Assembly: GCA_913774925.1 (NCBI GenBank)
Contig: CAJYKB010000102.1
Coordinates: forward strand, 1-40,691
DNA from: an uncultured Sphingomonas sp.
GTDB lineage: Bacteria; Pseudomonadota; Alphaproteobacteria; Sphingomonadales; Sphingomonadaceae
DNA length: 40,691 nt
Direction: 5' to 3'
The notes under the pieces were generated by a model. The model saw nothing but the letters and a program-made list of their open reading frames with translations, was not told the origin of the DNA and ran no database searches. A program made the translations under genes and the position numbers. Shown here piece after piece: positions 1 through 7,090 of the stretch. Every line of letters starts with the position of its first letter. The first letter of the stretch is position 1.

Positions 1-63
1 CCTGGGGAAGAACGGCCGCAGCCGTTCCATCTGCTCATCAGTCAGCCAAAACAGGTCACTCAT
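1..63 (-). CDS. IS5-type transposase, N-terminal fragment (cut by window edge)
   Basis: Only the first 21 codons lie in the window. They read MSDLFWLTDEQMERLRPFFP plus one Arg. This opening, with the LTDEQMERLRPFFP pattern, is what I recognise from IS5-family DDE transposases of alphaproteobacteria. The catalytic domain lies outside the window, so activity cannot be judged. The start is the ATG at 61-63, preceded by an AAGGAG-like ribosome site. The gene reads leftward out of the window. Family assignment rests on this short motif only. Confidence 0.7.
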   Translation of the reverse strand, partial: MSDLFWLTDEQMERLRPFFPR

Positions 64-124
64 TCCGGTCTCCTTGCGGAGCCTGAATCAGATCGTGACG
101 CTCACATCAATGGGTCCTGACCCT
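1..124 (-). mobile_element. Insertion sequence end (IS5-like), truncated by window start
   Basis: The transposase start at 63 is preceded, on the minus strand, by about 60 bp of non-coding DNA. That stretch ends at 111-124 in a terminal-repeat-like sequence, read outward-in as AGGGTCAGGACCCATTGATG. Its position just upstream of the transposase suggests it is the left terminal inverted repeat, with the outer boundary near 124-125. The other end, and so any target duplication, is outside the window. The exact boundary is inferred. Confidence 0.5.
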
Positions 125-147
125 AACACGACCACCGTCGTTTCTGG

Positions 148-167
148 ATTCCCGCCTTCGCGGGAAT
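148..167. repeat. REP-like palindrome, ATTCCCGC family
   Basis: ATTCCCGC and GCGGGAAT form a perfect 8-bp stem with the loop CTTC. The flanks (TCTGG before, ATGACGAT after) recur at 25501-25590, so this is a dispersed repeat family and not a chance hairpin. It lies between the IS end and the rplT terminator. Confidence 0.75.
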
Positions 168-213
168 GACGATGGGGGTGCGGGAGGACGGTGGCGGAGC
201 GGAGGGAGAAGGA

Positions 214-248
214 CAAAAAGAAGGGCGCCGGTGTTGCCACCGGCGCCC
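214..248 (-). terminator. Intrinsic terminator of rpmI-rplT
   Basis: On the minus strand a perfect 11-bp stem (GGGCGCCGGTG / CACCGGCGCCC, loop GCAA) is followed by a T-rich tail (TTCTTTTTG). It starts 28 bp after the rplT stop codon, where the end of the ribosomal-protein transcript is expected. Confidence 0.9.
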
Positions 249-275
249 CGCCTCTCGTCCTCGCGTCCAGGTCGC

Positions 276-641
276 TCAGGCGGCCTGCGGGAGGGCCGCC
301 TTCGCCTGCGCGATGATGGCGCTGAACGCCTCGCCCTCGTGCATCGCGATGTCGGCCAGAACCTTGCGGTCCAGCTCGACGCCGGCCAGCTTCAGCCCGT
401 GCATGAACTGGCTGTAGCTCAGCCCCTCGGCGCGGACGCCGGCGTTGATGCGCTGGATCCACAGGCCGCGGAAGGTGCGCTTCTTCACCTTGCGGTCGCG
501 ATAGGCGTACTGGCCGGCCTTCTCGACCGCCTGACGGGCGACGCGGATCGTGTTCTTGCGACGACCGCGATAGCCCTTGGCCTGTTCCAGGATATTCTTG
601 TGTTTGGCGCGAGTGGTTACGCCCCGCTTGACGCGTGCCAT
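276..641 (-). CDS. rplT: 50S ribosomal protein L20
   Basis: Ribosomal protein L20 binds 23S rRNA and is needed early in assembly of the large subunit. The 121-residue product has the family's usual length and its hallmark basic N-terminus, starting [15 protein letters not shown]. The conserved [25 protein letters not shown] segment is split here as [12 protein letters not shown] and [12 protein letters not shown]. It follows rpmI by 20 bp on the same strand, the usual rpmI-rplT arrangement. In many bacteria infC precedes these two genes, but here the next gene upstream is a divergent AsmA-family gene, so infC is elsewhere. A strong intrinsic terminator follows. L20 is known to repress its own operon translationally in some bacteria. 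I saw no clear counterpart here. Confidence 0.98.
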   Translation of the reverse strand: MARVKRGVTTRAKHKNILEQAKGYRGRRKNTIRVARQAVEKAGQYAYRDRKVKKRTFRGLWIQRINAGVRAEGLSYSQFMHGLKLAGVELDRKVLADIAMHEGEAFSAIIAQAKAALPQAA

Positions 642-661
642 GTCTTATTCCTTCCCGTCGC

Positions 662-865
662 TCAGTTCAGGCCGTACGGCGCCCAGGCCTTCACCGTCGC
701 GGTGTCGGCCTTCGACAGCACCTTGGTGCCGCGGTTCTGGCGGATGTACTTGCCGGTGTGATGCAGCAGGCGGTGGCGCTTGCCGGCGACGCCGTGCTTC
801 AGCATGCCCGACGCGGTCATCTTGAAGCGCTTCTTCACGCCACTCTTGGTCTTGAGCTTGGGCAT
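662..865 (-). CDS. rpmI: 50S ribosomal protein L35
   Basis: Ribosomal protein L35 is a small, highly basic large-subunit protein. The 67-residue product starts MPKLKTKSGVKKRFK, the family signature, and ends with HRQ-type basic residues (YIRQNRGTKVLSK). An upstream in-frame ATG would add 24 residues that match nothing in L35. The start at 863-865 is preferred because GAAAGGA lies just before it and the protein then has the normal length. It is the first gene of the rpmI-rplT pair. Confidence 0.97.
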   Translation of the reverse strand: MPKLKTKSGVKKRFKMTASGMLKHGVAGKRHRLLHHTGKYIRQNRGTKVLSKADTATVKAWAPYGLN

Positions 866-963
866 TTTGGTCCTTTCGTCTGCAGCGAAATGACTGGAAC
901 GGCCGCGGCAGCCCTGGATGGCCGGGCCGTTCGTCAAGCGCCATGTCGCTCATGGAAGCGCGC

Positions 964-992
964 GCCCTAGCCGCAGTCGCCGCGAAAAGCAA
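964..992 (-). promoter_or_regulatory. Candidate housekeeping promoter for rpmI-rplT
   Basis: On the minus strand, TTGCTT (987-992) and TAGGGC (964-969) are separated by exactly 17 bp. Transcription would begin near 957 and give a leader of about 90 nt before rpmI. The hexamers are only partly canonical. The call rests on the spacing and on the position upstream of a ribosomal operon. Confidence 0.4.
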
Positions 993-1029
993 CCGCGGAA
1001 CCCGCGCTGCTCCCGGCGATTGTGCCGGG

Positions 1030-3114
1030 ATGGCAACGACTCCGCCCCCGGAAGCGCCCGCAGCACGCGCGCCGCACCGCGGCTGGCGCATCGCGCGCAA
1101 CGTGGCGCTGGGCACGCTGGCGGTGGTCGCGGCGGTGTGGCTGGTCCTCTACGTCACCAAGGGGCGGTTCCTGAAGCGTCCGTTCGAATCGATCGTCGGT
1201 CGCCTGACCGAGCGGGAGGTGCAGGTCGGCGGCGACTTCCAGCTGTATTTCGCGCCGTGGCGGATCAAATTCTATGCCGAGGGGCTGCGCATCGCGAACC
1301 CCGGCTGGGCGACGCGGCCGTACCTCTTCACCGCCGACCGCATCGATTCGCGGATCGCGCCGCTGTCGCTGCTGTGGGGCAAGCTGCACCTCCACTGGCT
1401 GGACCTGAGCAACGGGGCGGTCGACCTGGAATGGGATGCAGCGCACCGCCACAACAGCTGGACCTTCGGCGAGCCGAAGAAGGGCGGCAAGCCGCTCGAC
1501 CTGCCGCGAATCGACCGCGCGACGGTCGCGGGCACGACGGTGCGCTACCGCGATCCGCGGATGCGGCTGCTCGCCGATCTGAAGCTGGACACGATCCGCT
1601 CCACCGACGCGCGAATCGGCGATGCGGTGGGCGTCGAGGGCGGCGGGCAGTTGCGCGATACGCCGTTCACGGTCGCGGCGCGCCTGCTGTCACCCGACGC
1701 GACGGTGGCGCGAGGGCGGAACGAGCTGGTGCTGCGTGCGCGTGCCGCGGGCAATGTGATCGACGTCGCGGGCACGCTGCCCAGCATCGCGGCGGTGGAG
1801 AACGTGCCGCTGGCGGTGCGCGCGCGGGGCGGCAATCTCTCGCGCCTGCTCGACATCATCGGCGTCGTCATCCCGAACACGCGCGACTACCGACTGCGCG
1901 CGCAGCTGGTGCAGAGCGGGCAGGAATATCGCTTCACGCGGATCGCCGGCACGTTCGGCGACAGCGACGTGGCGGGACGGCTGACCGTCACCAACGGCGC
2001 GCGGCTGCACCTGGATTCGCAGCTGGAGACGAAGCGGCTCGACATCGTCGATGCCGCGCCGTTCATCGGCTACAATCCCGATATCGTCGCGACGAAGGGC
2101 GCCGTGGCGGCCGCGGCGGCGACCGGCGCGGGGCCGCAGCGGCTCATGCCCGATGCCGAGCTTCCGGTGGCGACGATGCAGCGGTTCGATGCCGACCTGA
2201 AATGGCGGATCGGCACGCTGCGCTCGCGCCGCGTGCCGATCAGCGACGTCGACGTGACGCTGGCGCTCGACCGCGGGCGGCTGGCGCTGTCGCCGCTGAC
2301 CTTTGCGATGGCGCGCGGCAATGTCGCGGCGGACGCGGTGTTCGACACGCGCCAGCGGCCGAGCGCGGTGCGCTATGATATCCGCCTGGCGCCGACGCCG
2401 ATGGGGCGCCTGCTCGCGGGGTATGGCGTGGCGGAGGCGGGGACGTCGGGCACGATTCGCGGGCGCATCCAGCTCGCCGGGCGCGGCGATACGATCCACG
2501 ATTCGCTGGCGACCTCGAACGGTCGGATCGCGTTCGTGATGCCCGCCGGCACCTTGTGGACGCGCAACGTCGAACTGTCGGAGCTCGACATCGGCACGTT
2601 CGTCCAGAAGATGTTCGAGAACGAGCTGAAGGAGCCGGTAAAGATCAATTGCGGGCTGGTGGCCTTCACCGTGCGCGGCGGGGTGGCGGCGACCGACCCT
2701 ATCCTGATCGACACGACCAAGAACGTGATCCTGGGGCGTGGCGGGTTCAGCTTCCGCGACGAATCGGTCGACGTGGCGATTCGCGCCGATGCGAAGAAGT
2801 TCAGCCTGTTCTCAGGTCAGTCGCCGGTCGGCATCGTCGGCACCTTCGCCGATCCGGGGCTGCGCGTGATCTCGCCGCAGCTGCTGGCGCGTGCGGGCGC
2901 GGGGCTGGGGCTGGCGGTGGTGGCGACGCCGATCGCAGGGCTGCTGGCTTTCATCGATCCGGGCGATGCGAAGGCGGCGCAGTGCGGGCCGGTGCTGGGT
3001 GCGAAGGGCGCCGCGGCGCAGCGCACCGACAAGGGCGAGCCGCGCAAGGATCTGGGTGATGGGAAGACGGGGGAGGCGGCGCCCAAGCGCAAGAAGTTCC
3101 TGGGGATTTTCTAG
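1030..3114 (+). CDS. AsmA family protein
   Basis: This is an AsmA-like envelope protein of 694 residues. AsmA/TamB-type proteins are anchored in the inner membrane, extend into the periplasm, and are linked to outer-membrane lipid homeostasis. A short basic N-terminus is followed by one transmembrane segment (about residues 24-42). A long beta-rich periplasmic body follows, with a typical C-terminal section (GGFSFRDESVDVAIRADAKK) and a lysine-rich tail. An in-frame ATG at 943 would add 29 residues, but the ATG at 1030 (MATTPPPEAP, after GCCGGG) places the membrane segment normally. It is transcribed away from rpmI-rplT. Downstream lies a 301-bp gap full of palindromic repeats. Confidence 0.85.
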   Translation: MATTPPPEAPAARAPHRGWRIARNVALGTLAVVAAVWLVLYVTKGRFLKRPFESIVGRLTEREVQVGGDFQLYFAPWRIKFYAEGLRIANPGWATRPYLFTADRIDSRIAPLSLLWGKLHLHWLDLSNGAVDLEWDAAHRHNSWTFGEPKKGGKPLDLPRIDRATVAGTTVRYRDPRMRLLADLKLDTIRSTDARIGDAVGVEGGGQLRDTPFTVAARLLSPDATVARGRNELVLRARAAGNVIDVAGTLPSIAAVENVPLAVRARGGNLSRLLDIIGVVIPNTRDYRLRAQLVQSGQEYRFTRIAGTFGDSDVAGRLTVTNGARLHLDSQLETKRLDIVDAAPFIGYNPDIVATKGAVAAAAATGAGPQRLMPDAELPVATMQRFDADLKWRIGTLRSRRVPISDVDVTLALDRGRLALSPLTFAMARGNVAADAVFDTRQRPSAVRYDIRLAPTPMGRLLAGYGVAEAGTSGTIRGRIQLAGRGDTIHDSLATSNGRIAFVMPAGTLWTRNVELSELDIGTFVQKMFENELKEPVKINCGLVAFTVRGGVAATDPILIDTTKNVILGRGGFSFRDESVDVAIRADAKKFSLFSGQSPVGIVGTFADPGLRVISPQLLARAGAGLGLAVVATPIAGLLAFIDPGDAKAAQCGPVLGAKGAAAQRTDKGEPRKDLGDGKTGEAAPKRKKFLGIF

Positions 3115-3148
3115 CCGCTCCGGCCGGTGAGAGGGGTTTCGCACCACC

Positions 3149-3325
3149 CCGGCTCAAGGCGGGATCTTTGCGAAAGTCTTCGCTGTGCTCCTGCGCAGGC
3201 AGGAGCCCAGGGTTGCCGGTTCCATAAGGCGTTGTTCTGCTTGATCCTGTGCTCCTGCCTTCGCAGGAGCACGGCGTGTACGCAGAGAGGTTTCAGCCGT
3301 TTTGCAAAGGTCCCGCGAAGGCCGG
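3149..3325. repeat. Composite nested palindromic repeat between convergent genes
   Basis: The 301-bp gap 3115-3415, between the AsmA gene and hisN, has no convincing gene. Related outer arms lie at 3149-3175 and 3301-3325. Inside them are two smaller hairpins: 3187-3206 (GCTCCTGC / GCAGGAGC) and 3249-3272 (GTGCTCCTGC / GCAGGAGCAC, loop CTTC). The inner unit 3185-3272 recurs in diverged form at 20485-20571. A third palindrome type, CCGGGGTCC with GGACCCCGG, follows at 3323-3380. The region looks like a repeat inserted within another repeat. Confidence 0.7.
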
Positions 3326-3415
3326 GGTCCAGTCGGGCAACGCTGCCAAGGGTAGCGAACGTCGGCGAAACCGGACCCCGGCCTGCGCCGGGGTGGATGC
3401 TATCGGGTGCTGCCC

Positions 3416-4222
3416 TCAGTGGTCGTGGTGCGACTGATGCAGCGCCTCCAGCACGTCGTCGGTGCGCGCGGGGTCGCCGATCGCCAGCACATGGCCTTCG
3501 CTCGCGGCGGTCAGCGGGTCGCCGTTCCAGTCGCACATCCGCCCGCCCGCACCCTCGACGATCGGCGCCAAGGCGGCGAAATCGTAGAGCTTGAGGCCCG
3601 ATTCGCACACCACGTCCAGGTGCCCGCTCGCGAGCAGTCCGTAATTGTAGCAGTCGCCGCCATAGACCGGCCCCTGCCGCGGCGATCCCCCGCTCGCCGC
3701 CGCGATCAGCGCCATGTAATGCGGCACGTCGCCCTCGCCGAACAGATGCGGGCTGGTGGTGGCGACGATCGCCCCCTCCAGCGCGGAGCAGGCGCGGGTG
3801 CGCGCGGGAGCGCCGTTGAATTCGGTCGCGCGCCCCGCGACGCCGATCCATCGCTCGCGCTGCACCGGCTGGTCGATGACGCCCAGCACCGGCCAGCCAT
3901 CCTCCACCAGCGCGATCAGCGTGCCGAAGATCGCGCGCCCCACGGTGAAGCTGCGCGTGCCGTCGATCGGGTCGAGGATCCACTGCCGCCCGGTGACGCC
4001 CTCCTTGATGCCGTGTTCCTCGCCCACGATGCCGTCGCCGGAGCGCTCCGCATCGAGGATGCGGCGCATGGCCTCCTCCGCCTCCCGGTCGGCGCGGGTG
4101 ACGGGGGAGCGATCCGCCTTCATCTCCACGCCGGCGGGCTGACGGAAATAGGGGCGGATCACCGCGCCGGCAGCGTCGGCGAGGCGATGGGCGAGCGCGA
4201 TATCGGCGGGGCGGACGGGCAT
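3416..4222 (-). CDS. hisN: Histidinol-phosphatase, inositol monophosphatase family
   Basis: This is a 268-residue member of the inositol-monophosphatase superfamily, most like the HisN histidinol-phosphatases that alphaproteobacteria use in histidine synthesis. The metal-binding motifs are visible: GEEHG near residue 68, WILDPIDGTRSF near residue 80, and LYDFAALAPIVEGAGG near residue 215. Dephosphorylation of histidinol phosphate is the likely reaction. A broader inositol- or sugar-phosphatase cannot be excluded from sequence alone. The gene stands alone, away from a his operon, which is usual for hisN. It diverges from the peroxiredoxin gene with a 65-bp gap. Confidence 0.85.
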   Translation of the reverse strand: MPVRPADIALAHRLADAAGAVIRPYFRQPAGVEMKADRSPVTRADREAEEAMRRILDAERSGDGIVGEEHGIKEGVTGRQWILDPIDGTRSFTVGRAIFGTLIALVEDGWPVLGVIDQPVQRERWIGVAGRATEFNGAPARTRACSALEGAIVATTSPHLFGEGDVPHYMALIAAASGGSPRQGPVYGGDCYNYGLLASGHLDVVCESGLKLYDFAALAPIVEGAGGRMCDWNGDPLTAASEGHVLAIGDPARTDDVLEALHQSHHDH

Positions 4223-4287
4223 CGCTACCGCCTATCGCGCGGTCCTCGTCCACGCTCGGGTGGCGGCACCTTTAGGAGATCGATGCC

Positions 4288-4821
4288 ATGCGCCTGTTGC
4301 CCCTCGCCGCGCTCGCCCTCACGCTGGCGGTCCCCGCCGAAGCGGCACTCGCCCCCGGCGCGGTCGCGCCCGCGTTCAGCACGCGCGGGGCGGTGGCGGG
4401 CAAGGTGGTCGCGATCGACCTGAAGCAGCAGCTGAAGAAGGGGCCGGTGGTGCTCTATTTCTTCCCCGCCGCCTTCACCTCCGGCTGCAATGCGGAGGCG
4501 CGGGCGTTCGCGGAGAAGGTGGACGCGTTCAAGGCCGCGGGCGCGACCGTGATCGGCATGTCCGCCGACAACGTCGCCGACCTTCAGCGCTTCTCGTCCA
4601 GCGAATGCGCGGGCAAGTTCGCGGTGGCGAGCGCGGGGCCGAAGGTGATCGCGGGCTACGACGTGGCGCTGGGGCGGCAGGTGAAGGGCCGCGACGTGAC
4701 CAGCCGGACCAGCTACGTCATCGGGCAGGACGGGCGCATCAAGTTCGTCCACGCCGACATGAACCCCGCCGAGCATGTCGCGCTGACGCTGGCGGCGGTG
4801 CAGAAGCTGAGCGCGCGCTGA
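4288..4821 (+). CDS. Exported thioredoxin-fold peroxiredoxin (AhpC/TSA, BCP-like)
   Basis: This 177-residue peroxiredoxin has an N-terminal signal peptide (MRLLPLAALALTLAVPAEA, probable cleavage after AEA). Such enzymes reduce peroxides with a reactive cysteine. The peroxidatic Cys is C67 in the pattern FPAAFTSGC. A second Cys, C107 (SSSECAGKF), could resolve the disulfide. The rest is BCP-like (VIGMSADNVADLQRF). The signal peptide places it in the periplasm, which differs from typical cytosolic BCP. Its ribosome site is TAGGAGATCG. A structured repeat element begins 27 bp after the stop. Confidence 0.88.
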   Translation: MRLLPLAALALTLAVPAEAALAPGAVAPAFSTRGAVAGKVVAIDLKQQLKKGPVVLYFFPAAFTSGCNAEARAFAEKVDAFKAAGATVIGMSADNVADLQRFSSSECAGKFAVASAGPKVIAGYDVALGRQVKGRDVTSRTSYVIGQDGRIKFVHADMNPAEHVALTLAAVQKLSAR

Positions 4822-4848
4822 TCCGGACCGCCATCATCCGAATGGATT

Positions 4849-5117
4849 AGGGTCCAGACCTATAACGGCCAATGGCCGTGATCGCCCGGAGCATCCCGCT
4901 GGCAAGGAGTGTGGCGCAGACGCGTGGCGGCGCCACGCGCAAGCGAACGACGCCGTCCGGCGGAATGCTCCGGGCGACCGCTTCGCGGCGGGCCGAATGA
5001 GGCGCCATGCGGCGTCGCGCGTCAGTCACGATGCAGCAGCATCGCTTCCTCCTTGCTCCTGGCCTGGCGCCACATTCGGCTCCGTCCCGGCCGTTGGCCG
5101 TTATGGGTCTGGACCCT
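4849..5117. mobile_element. 269-bp structured element with 30-bp terminal inverted repeats (MITE candidate)
   Basis: The ends 4849-4878 and 5088-5117 are inverted copies matching at 28 of 30 positions. Both mismatches would be G-U pairs in RNA. Inside are two further long hairpins. The first has arms 4882-4901 and 4957-4976 and encloses the 9-bp palindrome CGCGTGGCG / CGCCACGCG (4921-4939). The second has arms 4992-5007 and 5065-5080 with one mismatch and encloses CGATGC AGCA GCATCG (5029-5044). There is no credible gene inside. The 385-bp gap 4822-5206 is mostly this element. Its outer sequence resembles the IS end at 111-124. No target duplication is evident. Confidence 0.7.
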
Positions 5118-5206
5118 CGTCGGCTCACCATTTGTTAGCACATGCCCTGATACCCCCTGCGACTGTTCGGGGCGCTTGTCGCGTCCGATCCTTCGGGGGG
5201 GCAGGC

Positions 5207-6244
5207 GTGGCGAGCAAGGCGATCGATATCCGGCAGGCTACGACGGGCGATCGGCTGTTCACGCAGATCGGCGCGTTTCTGACCGCGCATCGGCTGAGCC
5301 CCGATCCGGCGCATTATGCCTTCGCGCACGAGGTGTTGAAGAACGCCGACGGGCTCATCGCGCGCCGTGTCGCGGAGATCACCGACGGCGGCGTGCGACT
5401 GACCGCGCAGGACATCCAGCAACTGGGTGGGCAGGCGGTGGCGGGCGCTCCCATCGCCGACACCGAATCGGAGCCGATGGTCGCCGACACCGCCACGCAC
5501 GAGGCGATGATCGAGCGCGTGCTGATGCAGATCGACGGCTTCGGCGACACGATGCGCAACGCGCATGCCGACGCCAACACGTTCGGACGCGACCTGGAAC
5601 GCAGCGCCGCGCAGATGCGCGATGCCGGTCCGGCCGCCAGCGTGGAAGAGATCGGCCGTCTGACCGACAATATGATCGAGCGCGTCCGCCAGGCGGAGGC
5701 GAAGCTGGACGCCGCGCGTCGCGAGACCGACGAACTGCGCACCGCGCTGGAAGAGGCGCGCGGATCGGCGCGGACCGACCCGCTGACCGACCTGCCGAAT
5801 CGCCGTGCCTTCGACGAGGCGTTCGCCGCGCTGCCGCCGTCGACGCCGATCGTCGTGTCGATCTGCGACATCGATCACTTCAAGCGCGTCAACGACAGCT
5901 TCGGCCACGCGGTGGGCGACCGCGTCATCCGCGCGGTGGCGCGGACGCTGGCGGAGCAGTGCGACTGCATGGTCGCGCGCTACGGCGGCGAGGAGTTCGC
6001 GCTGCTGTTCCAGAACCTGAGCCTGGACGAGGCCGCGCGCCGGCTGGAGAAGGCGCGCCGCGACATGGCCGCGCGCCGGCTGCGCGTGCGGGAGACGGGT
6101 GAGGCGATCGGCACGATCTCCTTCTCCGCCGGGGTCGCGGAGGGGATTCCGAGCGAAGGGCGCGCGGCGATGATCGGCCGCGCCGACGCCGCCTTGTACC
6201 GCGCCAAGGATCAGGGGCGTGCCCGAACGATCATGGCGCCATAG
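5207..6244 (+). CDS. GGDEF diguanylate cyclase
   Basis: This 345-residue protein should make the second messenger cyclic di-GMP from two GTP. The C-terminal GGDEF domain (about residues 185-340) has the usual DPLTDLPNRRAFDE entry, a DIDHFKRVND metal/substrate segment and an intact active site RYGGEEF. The position of the inhibitory RxxD I-site reads QCDC, so product feedback through that site is probably lost. The N-terminal half is soluble and helical with no recognised sensor domain. An open frame extends upstream to 4997 into the repeat element. The GTG at 5207, after a G-rich site (CGGGGGGGCAG), is preferred because the extension is repeat DNA. Confidence 0.88.
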   Translation: MASKAIDIRQATTGDRLFTQIGAFLTAHRLSPDPAHYAFAHEVLKNADGLIARRVAEITDGGVRLTAQDIQQLGGQAVAGAPIADTESEPMVADTATHEAMIERVLMQIDGFGDTMRNAHADANTFGRDLERSAAQMRDAGPAASVEEIGRLTDNMIERVRQAEAKLDAARRETDELRTALEEARGSARTDPLTDLPNRRAFDEAFAALPPSTPIVVSICDIDHFKRVNDSFGHAVGDRVIRAVARTLAEQCDCMVARYGGEEFALLFQNLSLDEAARRLEKARRDMAARRLRVRETGEAIGTISFSAGVAEGIPSEGRAAMIGRADAALYRAKDQGRARTIMAP

Positions 6245-6266
6245 GTTGGCGGTATTTGCCGGGCGA

Positions 6267-6287
6267 GGTTGGCAAATTTTACCAGCC
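6267..6287. promoter_or_regulatory. AT-rich imperfect palindrome upstream of small-peptide genes
   Basis: Positions 6267-6287 form a 21-bp near-palindrome with an AAATTTT core and matching GG..TGG / CCA..CC arms (about 16 of 21 symmetric). It lies just after the GGDEF stop and about 50 bp upstream of a possible sigma-54 promoter. It could be a regulator site, or a weak terminator for the GGDEF gene. Neither is shown. Confidence 0.3.
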
Positions 6288-6335
6288 GCGGCAGCAATTG
6301 TCGTCTAAGTCGCTGTAAAGTCGAGCCTGCGTGAT

Positions 6336-6352
6336 TTGGCATGGGTTCTGCA
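6336..6352 (+). promoter_or_regulatory. Candidate sigma-54 promoter for small-peptide genes
   Basis: TTGGCATGGGTTCTGCA matches the -24/-12 consensus YTGGCACGRNNNTTGCW at 15 of 17 positions, with the invariant GG and GC at the right 12-bp distance. Transcription would start near 6362. That gives a leader of about 45 nt containing the hairpin GACCGG ATCG CCGGTC (6367-6382). No activator gene is in the window, and a chance match is possible. Confidence 0.33.
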
Positions 6353-6406
6353 GAGTCTCTCGCATCGACCGGATCGCCGGTCGCTTGCCGATCGAGGAGA
6401 CATATC

Positions 6407-6517
6407 ATGACCCGCCTGTTCGCCACCTGGAGCCACTCCGCCATCGCCGCCGTCGCCGCATTCGCGGTCGCCGGAACGATGATCGCCGCGGCCGTGCCGC
6501 TGACCCCGATCGCCTGA
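6407..6517 (+). CDS. Small single-helix membrane peptide (36 aa)
   Basis: The 36-residue product begins MTRLFATWSHSAIAAV and ends AAAVPLTPIA. It has a short basic and aromatic N-terminus, one hydrophobic helix (about residues 11-30) and a short proline-containing end. It could be an inner-membrane microprotein or a short exported peptide. I do not recognise its function. A good ribosome site (GAGGAG, 7 bases before the ATG) supports translation. It is followed after 17 bp by a second peptide of similar design, each with its own ribosome site, suggesting a two-gene unit. Below the size cut-off of many gene finders. Confidence 0.6.
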   Translation: MTRLFATWSHSAIAAVAAFAVAGTMIAAAVPLTPIA

Positions 6518-6534
6518 GCCGAAAGGATAGCGCC

Positions 6535-6642
6535 ATGACCTTCACGACCGATCTGCGTCGCGCCGCCATGATGGCCATCGCCGGTGTCGCCACCACCGCG
6601 CTGCTGGTCTATGTCGATTTGGTGAGCGCGGTCGTCGCCTGA
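6535..6642 (+). CDS. Small single-helix membrane peptide (35 aa)
   Basis: The 35-residue product begins MTFTTDLRRAAMMAIAG and ends VDLVSAVVA. A charged start (DLRR) is followed by one hydrophobic helix of about 20 residues. The ribosome site GAAAGGA precedes the ATG by 7 bases. It follows the 36-residue peptide by 17 bp and has the same layout but little sequence identity, so the two are either diverged paralogues or functional partners. The DUF1810 gene starts 39 bp downstream with no clear ribosome site. No function is recognised. Confidence 0.6.
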   Translation: MTFTTDLRRAAMMAIAGVATTALLVYVDLVSAVVA

Positions 6643-6681
6643 TCGCGGCATCCACCACCCGCGCCGCACGTTGACCGCGGC

Positions 6682-7083
6682 ATGGATCTGGATCGCTTCG
6701 TCGCCGCCCAGGCGGCCGATTATGACACCGCGCTGGCGGAACTGACCGCGGGGCGCAAGCGGAGCCACTGGATGTGGTACGTCTTCCCGCAGATCGCGGG
6801 GCTGGGCCGCAGCCCGACCGCGCAACATTATGCCATCCGCGACCTGGCCGAGGCGCGCGCCTATCTGGCGCATCCGCTGCTCGGGCCGCGGTATCGCGCG
6901 AGCGTCGCCGCGCTGATGCGGCACGCCGATCGCACCCCGGTCGCGATCCTGGGCGAGGTCGACGCGCTGAAGCTGCGGTCGTCGCTGACCTTGTTCTCGC
7001 GCGCCGGCGCGGGGGCGGAGGTCGATGCCGCGCTGGCGGCGTTCTTCCCCGGTCCGGACACGGCGACGCTGCGGCTGATCTAG
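6682..7083 (+). CDS. DUF1810 family protein
   Basis: This 133-residue cytosolic protein belongs to the DUF1810 family, whose biochemical role is unknown to me. The hallmark segments are present: DLDRFVAAQ at the start, then GRKRSHWMWYVFPQIAGLG and AIRDLAEARAYLAHPLLG. Length is normal for the family. It is convergent with the small lipoprotein gene, with only 7 bp between stop codons. It may be read through from the two peptide genes upstream. Confidence 0.85.
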   Translation: MDLDRFVAAQAADYDTALAELTAGRKRSHWMWYVFPQIAGLGRSPTAQHYAIRDLAEARAYLAHPLLGPRYRASVAALMRHADRTPVAILGEVDALKLRSSLTLFSRAGAGAEVDAALAAFFPGPDTATLRLI

Positions 7084-7090
7084 CGCCGCG

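Noticed and set aside
918..2378. 486-residue arginine-rich frame over the AsmA gene
   Set aside because: It is a GC-rich shadow frame; the AsmA frame has a membrane segment and family motifs.
4845..5120. Target-site duplication around the 269-bp element
   Set aside because: Bases left (GATT) and right (CGTC) of the inverted ends do not match, with 2-, 3- or 4-bp duplications tried.
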